Origin: Salinibacterium sp.
GTDB taxonomy: Bacteria > Actinomycetota > Actinomycetes > Actinomycetales > Microbacteriaceae
Assembly: GCA_025351795.1 (NCBI GenBank)
Contig: JANXVG010000059.1
Location: forward strand, 1 to 60,527
Direction: 5' to 3'
DNA: 60,527 nucleotides
This document shows, in pieces, positions 8,690 to 16,225 of this stretch. Both the position numbers and the translations under genes were made by a program. Position 1 is the first letter of the stretch; each line of letters opens with the position of its first letter. The notes under the pieces are model-generated. The model was not told where the DNA came from, did no database searches, and saw only the letters and a list, made by a program, of their open reading frames with translations.

Positions 8690-9184
8690 GTGCGAGCGCT
8701 CACCGAGGATGACATTCGCACCGGGTTCGTCAACGCGACGGATAACGAGGCGCAACGCATCCCACTCCCCGGCCTGCACGAAGTCATCTGGCGAGACCGC
8801 GAATTTCTGGGCTGGCGAGACGCCCGCGCCGCGCATCGCGGCTACCTTGCATATTGGCGCGGCGATGAGGCGGTGGTTATCGCGCTGCGCGAGTGCGAGG
8901 TGCCCCTAGCGCGCGGTGTCGGGGGTATGTGTTCCCTGTGCCATACGCCGCAGCCCGGCTACCAAGTGTCGTTGTTCACCGCGGCGCGCGCGGGAGAAGC
9001 CGGCCGCGACGGAAACACGGTCGGCATGTACATGTGCGCCGACCTTGCGTGCTCGATCATCATTCGTATAGTTTCCCCGCCATCAGACGTGCAACCAGAC
9101 CCATCACTGGTTGTCGCGCGACGTGCAGATGGGCTGCAGAAACGAGTGGAGTCATTCATCGATAGCGTTCTCAAGAACGCCTGA
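8690..9184 (+). CDS. FBP domain-containing protein (treble-clef zinc-finger)
   Basis: A protein of 164 residues of the actinobacterial FBP family, named after a C-terminal domain similar to elongation-factor-G binding protein. It begins RALTEDDIRTGFVN and has the zinc site MCSLCHTP with a second pair in MYMCADLACS. By the homology of this domain to FusB-type proteins, a ribosome or EF-G contact is plausible but not shown. I chose the GTG at 690 of this kilobase because AAGGAG precedes it and family members start here; an ATG 81 bases upstream gives a poorer N-terminus. The 261 bases before it hold nothing recognised. Confidence 0.87.
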   Translation: MRALTEDDIRTGFVNATDNEAQRIPLPGLHEVIWRDREFLGWRDARAAHRGYLAYWRGDEAVVIALRECEVPLARGVGGMCSLCHTPQPGYQVSLFTAARAGEAGRDGNTVGMYMCADLACSIIIRIVSPPSDVQPDPSLVVARRADGLQKRVESFIDSVLKNA

Positions 9185-9193
9185 ACACGCGGT

Positions 9194-9685
9194 CTACGGC
9201 TGCGACGCCGCCGCAATCCGTTCGACCTCACGCACGATATGGGGAAGCACACGCCTCATGTACCGCGCCCAGAACACATTCACGATCGCGCCGACGATGA
9301 GACCAGCGCCAGCCCGGGGGTGAAAGGTGTAGGTCCAGCGGATGCGGGTACCCCCGTCAATCTCGGAAAATTGCCACTCAGCGCTGGCACCACTGACGAG
9401 CGTGCCGAATATGTTCTGGAAGTCGCTCAGCTCGTAGCCGAAGAAGGTCGGCGTGGTGACGTCGGTGATCTGTTCGATGACACTGCCGCCATCAGAGAGC
9501 ATGAGCTGCCTCGTGAAGCCGATGGTGTTCCACGGCCCCGTCTGGTTTCGCACCCCGGTGACCGCCGGTAGCGGGCCAAATCGCGGGTAGACCGTGGTGG
9601 GGTCAATCGTGTTAGCGATTCGATAGGTGTCTGCGATCGTCAATGCGGCTACCGCATCCGTTGTCGCACCGCGTGGTTTGGGCAT
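9194..9685 (-). CDS. SRPBCC family protein
   Basis: A protein of 163 residues with the helix-grip (START/polyketide cyclase) pattern: an N-terminal strand and DTYRIANTIDPTTVYPRFGPLPAV, a central strand block, then SAEWQFSEIDGGTRIRWTY and a long C-terminal helix. The family binds hydrophobic ligands in a deep pocket; the ligand here is not known. It ends 9 bases from the stop of the FBP gene, with which it converges, and lies 53 bases downstream of the MgtE-N gene in the same direction, so it could be the last gene of that transcript. Confidence 0.82.
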   Translation of the reverse strand: MPKPRGATTDAVAALTIADTYRIANTIDPTTVYPRFGPLPAVTGVRNQTGPWNTIGFTRQLMLSDGGSVIEQITDVTTPTFFGYELSDFQNIFGTLVSGASAEWQFSEIDGGTRIRWTYTFHPRAGAGLIVGAIVNVFWARYMRRVLPHIVREVERIAAASQP

Positions 9686-9738
9686 GTGGTGCCTCCTTAT
9701 GCAAAGTTCGGAGCGGTGGCTGGTATCGGTGAGCAGCC

Positions 9739-11022
9739 CTACTCCGAGCTATCGCCTTGAAATGTCGTGTGGTGGTGGCGTTCGCGGCGTCTCCAGTCAT
9801 CAGGAATCGCGGCTTCGAGAGCATCATCGACGGTGATAACGCCAAGGATGTGCCCGCCATCGTCGAGGATGGGGAGACTCAGCAGGTTGTAGTCGGCCAT
9901 CAGATTTGTGACATCGATGATGTCGTCGCGGGGGTCAGCGTGGACGGGTTCGAGATCGGAGATGTCCCTCAAGAGCGCGTCAGGGTCGGCTTGGATGGCG
10001 CGAACCACACTGAGCGTGCCGATAAGTCGATGTTCGGCATCCACGCTGTAGATCGTGGTGAGGGCTTCGGGCTGTTGTGACGTTGCCTCACGCACAATGT
10101 GGAGGGCATCCCGAACCGTTGATTGCTCATCGACGGCAAGATATTCAACCCCCATGAGACCGCCAGCGCTGGCGTCTTGATATCGCATGAGCCGTAACAC
10201 GTCGACGCGTTTCATCTCTGGGAGTGCATCGACGACCGGTCGTCTTCGATCCTGTGGGAGGTCAAGGATCGCGTCGACAGCGTCATCGGTGCGCATTCTG
10301 CTGAGGACAGCGGCGATCTCGTCGGTATTGCGCGTCTTCAGAACCTGGGTTTGATGGTTGTCTTCGAGTTCTTCGAATACGTCAGCTTCGAGATCGGGGT
10401 GATTGTGCAGGTGATCGAGAAGGTCATCGCGCTCACGGGTTGACGCACTTTCTATGAGGTCAGCGATTTGCGCCGCGTGTAAGCCGCGCAGTCGACCGAA
10501 CCCTGATCGCACACGCACCGAGGCTTCGTGGCCGATGAGCGCCTCAAATGACTTCCAGTCTCGAACGGTGTGCTGTTCGTCGTGCACCCTGGGAAACCAT
10601 CTGCGTTTATGGATGTCTAACCCTGTCGCGACCCACCCATCTGCGTGGTGGGCAATAACCACATCGTATGCTCGCACCAGGGCTGCCCGGTCGACATCGA
10701 TAAGCCGGTGCCCCAGCACTGCCTCTTTGAGCAATACCTCGCCATCGCGGCGTTCGAAGGGGCGCACGTCGACCCGGGCTGTGCTGAGGCTGATGCGGTC
10801 GGCGTCAATAGTTGTGACGTCCGATATGGGCACGAACACGGTGTTCGGGCCTACCCGCATCACGAGACCGGTGAGCTGTGGGTAGGTATTGGGATGAAGG
10901 CGAACAATCACGTCGCCGAGCGACCCGATCGTTTTGCCTTTCACATCAACCACGGCATCGCGAAGCATCGCCGAGAGGTAGAGCGGAGGCATATTGGGGT
11001 CGGTTGAGGTGGTATCGCTCAT
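9739..11022 (-). CDS. PRC-barrel / MgtE N-terminal / CBS protein without membrane domain
   Basis: A soluble protein of 427 residues. Domain order: a PRC-barrel-like region (about 12-80, with GKTIGSLGDVIVRLHP), a second similar stretch (about 95-150), the superhelical MgtE intracellular N domain (about 180-285, with LRGLHAAQIADLIESA and MRTDDAVDAILDLPQDRR), then a CBS pair (about 290-410, VEYLAVDEQSTVRDAL and LLSLPILDDGGHILGVIT). In true MgtE these parts sense Mg2+ and gate the channel, but here no transmembrane domain follows. It lies 64 bases behind the NRAMP gene in the same transcript, with GAAAGGT before its ATG. I infer a Mg2+-sensing regulator of that transporter. Confidence 0.88.
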   Translation of the reverse strand: MSDTTSTDPNMPPLYLSAMLRDAVVDVKGKTIGSLGDVIVRLHPNTYPQLTGLVMRVGPNTVFVPISDVTTIDADRISLSTARVDVRPFERRDGEVLLKEAVLGHRLIDVDRAALVRAYDVVIAHHADGWVATGLDIHKRRWFPRVHDEQHTVRDWKSFEALIGHEASVRVRSGFGRLRGLHAAQIADLIESASTRERDDLLDHLHNHPDLEADVFEELEDNHQTQVLKTRNTDEIAAVLSRMRTDDAVDAILDLPQDRRRPVVDALPEMKRVDVLRLMRYQDASAGGLMGVEYLAVDEQSTVRDALHIVREATSQQPEALTTIYSVDAEHRLIGTLSVVRAIQADPDALLRDISDLEPVHADPRDDIIDVTNLMADYNLLSLPILDDGGHILGVITVDDALEAAIPDDWRRRERHHHTTFQGDSSE

Positions 11023-11086
11023 CGTAGGTACCTTTCGCGGGCTGAATCAATTGTGCACCGAAGCGGGAACAACGGCTCAAAGACTT

Positions 11087-12733
11087 TCAGTGGGCGGTTG
11101 CGAGTTGCGCGACCCGCACGATTACCATGATCATCGCCGATAAGAGGTAGACGCGCAGTACCGTAAGCCCCAGTCGTCTCCCGGTGGAGAGCTTGGGGGC
11201 GCTCAACAGTGCGATCGGCGGCATTCGCCATGTGGGTCGTTCACTTCGATCGACTGAATCTTCGGTCGAAATGGCCGGTCGGCGCCATCGATACAGCCCG
11301 AAGACCACGCCCGAGATAAGCGCAATTGCTGCGCCGCCGATGAGAATACCGACGATCGCGGCGGAGTTAAGCGACGGGAACAGCACGCTCGCGGTCAGCA
11401 CGATCGAGAGGATCACAAGGACGGCGACGACTGCCGAGGTGAAGATGTTCAACCAGCGCCCGTTGACCCACGGTCCGAGTACCGCTTTATCGTTGCAGAG
11501 CAGGAGCAGGAATACCGTGGCTGAAGGAAGAAGCACACCGGCGAGTACTTGAACTCCGACGGTGATGAGCCCCAGTGGACTTCCGGGAATGATGACGACG
11601 ACAGCGGAGATAATGAGAATTCCGGCAAATACTGAGTAGAACCCTTTGGCCTCCGAAACTTTCCTGTGCAGCGAATGCTTCAGACCGAGAACGTCGCCGA
11701 GCGCATACGACGTCGAGAGGCCAACCGCGGCTGCTCCGATGATAGAAGCATCAATCAGGGCAAGAGCAAAGAGTATTCCGGCAATCTTGCCGACATACGT
11801 GCCGAGCCCGGTTGCGATGCCGCCAGCATCGGTGAAGTTTCCGAATCCCGGGGTACCCGAAAACGCGGCCGCGGTGAGAGACATGAGTGCCGCTGCACCC
11901 ACGACAACAATCAGGATGCCGATCCAGAGATCTACCTTCTCGTAGTTCATGAAGCGCGGTGTGATTCGCTTGTCAATGACATAGGACTGTTGGAAGAACA
12001 GTTGCCACGGCGCGACCGTCGTTCCCACGATGCCGATAATCAGCAGTATTACGGTCGACAGTTCCGCGCCGGGTGGAAATGCTGGGATCAGAAGTCCGCG
12101 AGCGATTTGCCCGAGCGGCGGGTGAACAATTATGAACAAGGGCACCAATATCAATGATCCTGCGATCAGAATCATGCACAGGCGCTCGAATCGACGGAAC
12201 GACCCGGTGCTCACCGCACCGATGACGAATAGCGCCGAGACGATAACGCCCGGAACCTGCGGAATTCCCAGATAGCTCAAACCGAGGCTGATACCAATGA
12301 ACTCGGTCACGATCGTGAGAGCGTTTAAGATGAACAAGTCGATGACGCTGAAGGCACCCCAGAACTTTCCGAAGCGTTCGAGAATGAGGCGAGCGTGCCC
12401 GACCCCGGCGACAGCGCCGAGACGCAATACCATTTCCTGGTTGACGTAGAGCACTGGCACGAGCAACAACAGAGTCCATAACAGCGATGTGCCGTAGTTC
12501 TGACCAGCCTCAGTGTAGGTTCCGAACGCCCCGGCATCGTTGTCACCCACCATGACAATCAGCCCAGGGCCAACGATCGCTATCAGGGTTCGAAACTTCG
12601 CAGAAAGCTTTCTACGCGGCGCGTCATCACCGAGTTGGATAGTGCCAAAGGCGCCCTCAATGTTGCCCACGTGAGCCGCGTCCAGCGAAGCGGACTTTCT
12701 GGTCTCGGACGGGATATTGGTTGGTGAGGTCAT
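11087..12733 (-). CDS. NRAMP-family divalent metal transporter, probably Mg2+ type
   Basis: A membrane protein of 548 residues with about eleven hydrophobic segments and an N-terminal cytosolic tail of 45 residues. It aligns to NRAMP around TM1 (GPGLIVMVGDNDAGAF) and TM6 (TTVAPWQLFFQQ). The metal site is changed: the usual DPGN is DAGA (66-69) and the usual MPH is APW (241-243), so the sulfur ligand for transition metals is lost. Loss of that Met is known from NRAMP-related Mg2+ transporters. ATG at 12733 follows GGGGAGGA. An M-box riboswitch and leader peptide lie upstream, and an MgtE-like sensor gene downstream. All this argues for Mg2+ rather than Mn2+/Fe2+; that step is inference. Confidence 0.9.
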   Translation of the reverse strand: MTSPTNIPSETRKSASLDAAHVGNIEGAFGTIQLGDDAPRRKLSAKFRTLIAIVGPGLIVMVGDNDAGAFGTYTEAGQNYGTSLLWTLLLLVPVLYVNQEMVLRLGAVAGVGHARLILERFGKFWGAFSVIDLFILNALTIVTEFIGISLGLSYLGIPQVPGVIVSALFVIGAVSTGSFRRFERLCMILIAGSLILVPLFIIVHPPLGQIARGLLIPAFPPGAELSTVILLIIGIVGTTVAPWQLFFQQSYVIDKRITPRFMNYEKVDLWIGILIVVVGAAALMSLTAAAFSGTPGFGNFTDAGGIATGLGTYVGKIAGILFALALIDASIIGAAAVGLSTSYALGDVLGLKHSLHRKVSEAKGFYSVFAGILIISAVVVIIPGSPLGLITVGVQVLAGVLLPSATVFLLLLCNDKAVLGPWVNGRWLNIFTSAVVAVLVILSIVLTASVLFPSLNSAAIVGILIGGAAIALISGVVFGLYRWRRPAISTEDSVDRSERPTWRMPPIALLSAPKLSTGRRLGLTVLRVYLLSAMIMVIVRVAQLATAH

Positions 12734-12745
12734 GAGATGGCTTCC

Positions 12746-12763
12746 TCCCCTCAAGCGCGGGGA
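12746..12763 (-). promoter_or_regulatory. Hairpin overlapping the transporter ribosome site
   Basis: A short stem (TCCCC pairing with GGGGA, 8-base loop) sits just upstream of the transporter ATG and includes the first half of its GGGGAGGA ribosome site. It could limit initiation unless opened by upstream translation. Short stem, so tentative. Confidence 0.35.
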
Positions 12764-12876
12764 TAACGATGGGTAGGGAACATAAACGACCGTCATCGAA
12801 GAACAGTCGTGGAGTGGTTGCGCCATCAGCACGCCGTACCGCGCGACCCTACCTCCGCCAAGTGAACTGAGGGTGA

Positions 12877-12927
12877 CTAGGGCGCGACGCGAGGCGCGCG
12901 AGGCGCGGGTATATGGCCGTCGCTCAT
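12877..12927 (-). CDS. Proline-rich 16-residue leader peptide of the NRAMP operon
   Basis: An open frame of 16 codons lies between the M-box riboswitch and the transporter gene. It reads MSDGHIPAPRAPRVAP and ends in TAG, with an exact GGGAGG ribosome site six bases upstream of its ATG. Four of sixteen codons are proline, three of them within six codons. In enterobacteria the proline-rich MgtL leader of mgtA slows ribosomes when Mg2+ or charged proline tRNA is low and so changes Rho access; the same logic is proposed here by analogy. The ribosome site lies partly in a hairpin (12930-12949). Too short for database family assignment; conservation must be shown. Confidence 0.6.
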   Translation of the reverse strand: MSDGHIPAPRAPRVAP

Positions 12928-12929
12928 CG

Positions 12930-12949
12930 ACTACCTCCCGCAGGTTAGT
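12930..12949 (-). promoter_or_regulatory. Hairpin sequestering the leader-peptide ribosome site
   Basis: A 7-bp stem with one bulged A (ACTAACCT pairing with AGGTAGT, loop GCGGG) hides half of the GGGAGG site of the leader peptide. It could link riboswitch folding to leader translation. Seen by eye; no folding energy was calculated. Confidence 0.5.
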
Positions 12950-12963
12950 GGAGCCACGAGAGC

Positions 12964-12982
12964 TCCGACCCCAGTGGTCGGA
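12964..12982 (-). promoter_or_regulatory. Stem-loop between riboswitch and leader peptide
   Basis: A perfect 7-bp stem (TCCGACC pairing with GGTCGGA, 5-base loop) directly follows the riboswitch. It has no T-run, so it is not a classic terminator; it may be part of the expression platform. Confidence 0.5.
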
Positions 12983-12993
12983 CGCTGCCTCTC

Positions 12994-13153
12994 CTCGTAA
13001 GACCTTTGGCACTTCGCGGCGTCAACCCGACGATATATAGTCGGGAGCCAATCGGGGTAACCCCTTGTGCCGGGGGAACCTGTCCTGACCCGGGGCGTCT
13101 CTCGACGTTGGGGGTCGCTGGCATATTTCCGCGAAGGAGCCTCAGCTAACGAG
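12994..13153 (-). promoter_or_regulatory. M-box (ykoK) Mg2+ riboswitch
   Basis: The leader RNA of the NRAMP operon carries the conserved blocks of the M-box aptamer in the right order: GTTAGCTGAGGCTCCT near the 5' end, CCAGCGACCC, then GAGAGACGCC, GGTCAGGACAGG, and GTGCCAAAGGTCTTACG at the 3' end. The closing stem P1 is formed by CTCGT (5') and ACGAG (3'). Size is about 160 bases, usual for the class. M-box RNAs compact when several Mg2+ ions bind and then switch off Mg2+ uptake genes. No terminator with a T-run follows, so control may act through Rho or translation of the leader peptide. Recognition is by memory of the consensus, not by a covariance search. Confidence 0.85.
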
Positions 13154-13170
13154 CGACACCTTGCAAACTA

Positions 13171-13200
13171 AATATAGGCATCCCGTCAATAAAATGCCAA
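13171..13200 (-). promoter_or_regulatory. Sigma-70-type promoter for the riboswitch operon
   Basis: On the minus strand TTGGCA (-35, 13195-13200) and TATATT (-10, 13171-13176) are separated by 18 bases. Transcription would start about 10 bases before the P1 stem of the riboswitch. The match and its position make this the likely operon promoter. Confidence 0.65.
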
Positions 13201-13382
13201 CCCGGAATCTTCTCTAGCGGTGTCTCGTGCATGTGTGCGAGTGCGCTCAAAACCTGAGCGGCGATCACGGACTGGTGGAGTCAGCCGATCGTTCCCCACA
13301 CCGACACGTGACACACAGCTGCGCCACTCGAATCGCCCCCGCAGGTGACCCCGCGAATCGAGCAGAGAGGCCCTGGTGGTGC

Positions 13383-14015
13383 CTATAGTCCGAGGACTTT
13401 TTTAGCACTAACCCAGTCGGAGGCGATCGCATCCTGCGCCGCAACAAGGCTGATCGTGCCGGAACACACTGCTGCACGTAGTTGTGCTTCTATCGCGTCC
13501 TTGGGGTTGTTGAAACTCGTCGCATCGGTTCTGTTGGGTTCTGGCCAGAGGTTTGAGGCACTGTTTGCGCCCCCAAGTTCCAATGGGACGAGATGGTCAA
13601 GCTCAATTGTTCTCGCGTACGGTTCGTTGTAGGCGGCAAGAACCTGAACCTTGAAAGCATTCGTATTGGATGCTGGCGGACGAACTGTCTTCGTGTACCC
13701 GGACATGCAAATGGTGCTCGCCAGATCTGCTTGTGTCACAGCGGGGTCTACAGCCCCCGGTGTGCACAGCGGGTCAGGAAGAATATCCCCCGAAACCGCC
13801 GATTGGGTTACAACGTGGCATTCGCCGGGAGCGAAAGTTTCGTCAATGTCGACGATGCCCGGCGAGTGAACCTGGCGGATTCCTATGCCTGCTGGCACGG
13901 GCGTTGGTGTCGCGACAACGGCGAGGGTGGCTTCCCCCATGGAGCTCACTGTGGTGCATCCCGTGAGCACGGCGGTCAGAACGGCCATCGTCACTGTGAG
14001 TAAAAGTTTGGTCAT
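13383..14015 (-). CDS. Lipoprotein with HNH-like (DUF1524-type) nuclease domain
   Basis: A protein of about 210 residues. The start region is a signal peptide ending in a lipobox (AVLTGC), so it should be lipid-anchored outside the cell. The C-terminal domain has the pattern TIELDHLVPLELGGANSASNLWPEP followed by a conserved Asn and NNPKDAIE, which matches the His-metal finger of HNH-type secreted nucleases. The catalytic DH pair is present. Role could be nutrient scavenging from DNA or defence against incoming DNA; not known. I chose the third ATG, which follows GAGG at a good distance; an ATG 21 bases upstream is possible. Confidence 0.75.
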   Translation of the reverse strand: MTKLLLTVTMAVLTAVLTGCTTVSSMGEATLAVVATPTPVPAGIGIRQVHSPGIVDIDETFAPGECHVVTQSAVSGDILPDPLCTPGAVDPAVTQADLASTICMSGYTKTVRPPASNTNAFKVQVLAAYNEPYARTIELDHLVPLELGGANSASNLWPEPNRTDATSFNNPKDAIEAQLRAAVCSGTISLVAAQDAIASDWVSAKKVLGL

Positions 14016-14100
14016 ATTTTGCATCCTCACGGCCATCCTTGTGAGAAATAGCGGTCGGCCTCGCTATCGAGGCAAAGACAATTGAGTCTGGAAGGAACAA

Positions 14101-14135
14101 CGAAAGGCCCCGCGAGTCACTCGCCGGGCCTTTCG
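14101..14135 (-). terminator. Intrinsic terminator of the APC permease gene
   Basis: A 10-bp perfect inverted repeat (CGAAAGGCCC and GGGCCTTTCG) with a 15-base loop lies 17 bases after the permease stop codon. On the minus strand it is followed by TTGTTCC, a modest T-rich stretch. Good stem, weak tail. Confidence 0.75.
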
Positions 14136-14152
14136 CCGTACTCCGCTGCGTG

Positions 14153-15865
14153 CTACTTCTCGGGTTTTCCCGTCACCTCTTCGCCGGTGACCGCATCGAG
14201 CACCGATTGACCCGGTGGCAGGTTGGAGAGGTCGGGAGCGATCAGCTCAGGCATTCGGCCGGAGTCGGGCAGTCCGAAGGTCGCCACTCGCCCGAGCCCA
14301 GGGGCGAGCACGAGGTCATCCGATCGCCGCACTAGCGTTTTGCCGCGGAAGAAGTCGGGCTTGATCGCCCAGTAGATGCCCATGAGCACCGCGCCAACCA
14401 GCAGTCCGCCAATACCCACGACCGCCACGGCTCCGATACCAAAGACGGTGACGTTGTTATCGCCATCTTTGAGCCAGTCGGGAGCAGCAAACTGGGTGAG
14501 CCCGTATACGAAAACACCGAGCAGCATCACGCCGCCGGCAAGCGGAAACAGCCCGCGCATGATGAAGTGTCGGAACGACGACGTGAGTGTCTTGCGGTAG
14601 AACCAGACACACGCGAACCCAGTGAGGCCGTAATAGAACGCGATCATCAGCCCAATAGAACCGATTACCGCCGTAAGCAACGTCGGGCTGATCAGCGTGA
14701 ATATGACATAGAACGCCGCAGAGACAATCCCCATGCCGATGGTCGACCATGTGGGAGTGAGGAACTTCGGGTGGATGCGAGCGAATTTCTCCGGAATAGC
14801 CTTGTACACGGCCATCGAGAGCGCGGTGCGCGCGGTCGGCAGAATCGTGGTTTGCGTCGATGCGGATGCCGACGTAAGAATTGAGATCGTCAACAGTGCA
14901 ATGAGGATGTGGCCAATGAGGCTCGTCCCGAACAACGCAGGGCCGATTGCCGTGAACACGTTGGAGGAGTTAGTGCCGTTAGCTAGACCGATGCCCTGAT
15001 CGCCGACGCCTGCGAACGCAACGGCAGCGGTCGACACGAGCGCGTAGGTGATGAGCAACAGCACGGTGCTGATGATCGCAGCGCGGCCTGGCGTCTTGGC
15101 TGGATCTTTCGTCTCTTCGTTGACCGAGACCGCGGTGTCCCAGCCCCAGTAGATGAAGATGGCGGTGAGCATCGCCGGGGCGATGACTTTGCCAAAGTCC
15201 AACGTGAACGGGTTGAACCAGTCAAGCTGGGGCACGAGCGAGTACGACTCAGCGCTGCCGGTGTAGACACGGATGAGCGCAAACGCCGCGAAGAAGATGA
15301 GCACGAGCACTTCGATGCTGAGGAGAACGTACTGCAGTCGGGCCGAAATCTCGATGCCGCGGTAGCAGATGTACGTCATCAGTGCGATCCACGCGAGTCC
15401 GGCGACCGTCGACCAAAAAACGTTGCCCGAAAGTTCGGCCGCGCCAGCAACGCCGATGTTGCCGAGGAGTCCGAACGTGGTCGACCCGGCTATTTGGGCC
15501 AAATTCGCCATGACAATGACATCGGCGACGATGATTCCCCAACCGCCCATCCAGCCGGTTATCGGTCCGAACGCCCTCGACGCCCAAGTAAAGGTCGTGC
15601 CGCAGTCTGGCTCCGCCTTGTTGAGCTCTTGGTAGGCGACGGCAATGAGAAACATCGGCACGAAGGCGAGAAGCACGATACCAGGGGCTTTGACGCCAGC
15701 TACGGCCGTTCCGCCGATGACGATTAAGCCGAGGCTGGCAGCAAGGCTGTATGCGGGAGCGGTAGAGGCCATCCCCACCACGACGCTCGAGACGAGCCCG
15801 AGAGCCCCACCTTTGAGCCCCTTCCCGTCGACCTGGCCCTGGCCAGTTGATTGCGTGACAGTCAT
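14153..15865 (-). CDS. APC-family amino acid/polyamine permease
   Basis: A transporter of 570 residues with about 12 to 14 hydrophobic segments. TM1 has the APC pattern GLVSSVVVGMASTAPAYSLA, and the TM6 region YWGWDTAVSVNEETKDPAKTPGRAA is the consensus of amino-acid permeases (E-E-x-x-x-P-x-x-x-x-P-R). The cytosolic C-terminus is about 70 residues long and charged. It moves amino acids or amines in symport or exchange; the substrate cannot be read. The second of two close ATGs was chosen because AAGGAG lies 8 bases before it. The gene stands alone, with a terminator behind it. Confidence 0.9.
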   Translation of the reverse strand: MTVTQSTGQGQVDGKGLKGGALGLVSSVVVGMASTAPAYSLAASLGLIVIGGTAVAGVKAPGIVLLAFVPMFLIAVAYQELNKAEPDCGTTFTWASRAFGPITGWMGGWGIIVADVIVMANLAQIAGSTTFGLLGNIGVAGAAELSGNVFWSTVAGLAWIALMTYICYRGIEISARLQYVLLSIEVLVLIFFAAFALIRVYTGSAESYSLVPQLDWFNPFTLDFGKVIAPAMLTAIFIYWGWDTAVSVNEETKDPAKTPGRAAIISTVLLLITYALVSTAAVAFAGVGDQGIGLANGTNSSNVFTAIGPALFGTSLIGHILIALLTISILTSASASTQTTILPTARTALSMAVYKAIPEKFARIHPKFLTPTWSTIGMGIVSAAFYVIFTLISPTLLTAVIGSIGLMIAFYYGLTGFACVWFYRKTLTSSFRHFIMRGLFPLAGGVMLLGVFVYGLTQFAAPDWLKDGDNNVTVFGIGAVAVVGIGGLLVGAVLMGIYWAIKPDFFRGKTLVRRSDDLVLAPGLGRVATFGLPDSGRMPELIAPDLSNLPPGQSVLDAVTGEEVTGKPEK

Positions 15866-16078
15866 GGGCATCGCTCCTTGCACAAGGGCCGTCGTATCGG
15901 CGGCAGGCGGGGTGGGCAACCGATTCGCGCAACGATGAGCGAGCCAGTGGAAATACACTAAACCCCCGAAGGCATCTGCGATATGGCTTACGCACACCGA
16001 TTTCGACATTTTTAGCTGATTTTGTCGACTGAACGCGTACTTTTGGCCCACAGTTTCGAGAAGCGACCGGTTCTGAAA
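15866..16078. other. Upstream region of the APC permease
   Basis: This gap of about 210 bases holds the permease control region. A palindrome TCGACA-N14-TGTCGA lies at 16003-16028 within an AT-rich stretch and could be an operator. No riboswitch pattern was recognised and no good promoter pair could be fixed. Confidence 0.35.
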
Positions 16079-16165
16079 GTGAACACACGACAGCTCGACA
16101 GCATCTTCGTCGCACTTGCTGATCGTGCGAGGCGTGCAATTCTGCAGCGTCGGCCCCTCCGGTGA
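16079..16165 (+). pseudogene. Truncated ArsR-type regulator fragment
   Basis: A frame of 28 codons begins with GTG and reads RQLDSIFVALADRARRAILQR before stopping after RPLR. This matches the conserved start of ArsR-family regulators (QLDxxFxALADPTRRAILxRL), but the rest of the winged helix is missing and the protein would be too short to fold. It is best read as the remnant of a lost arsR gene. It lies between the permease gene and the DUF427 gene, in the direction of the latter. Confidence 0.6.
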
Positions 16166-16225
16166 GTAAGGTGGGGAGTGAGGGGTGGCCGCCGAGCTCG
16201 TCACCTTATTTCAGTAGGGAGTGTC

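Noticed and set aside
12734-13012. In-frame upstream extension of the NRAMP gene by 93 codons
   Set aside because: It would start inside the riboswitch and read through the leader peptide in another frame; the ATG at 12733 has a strong ribosome site and the NRAMP family has no such extension.
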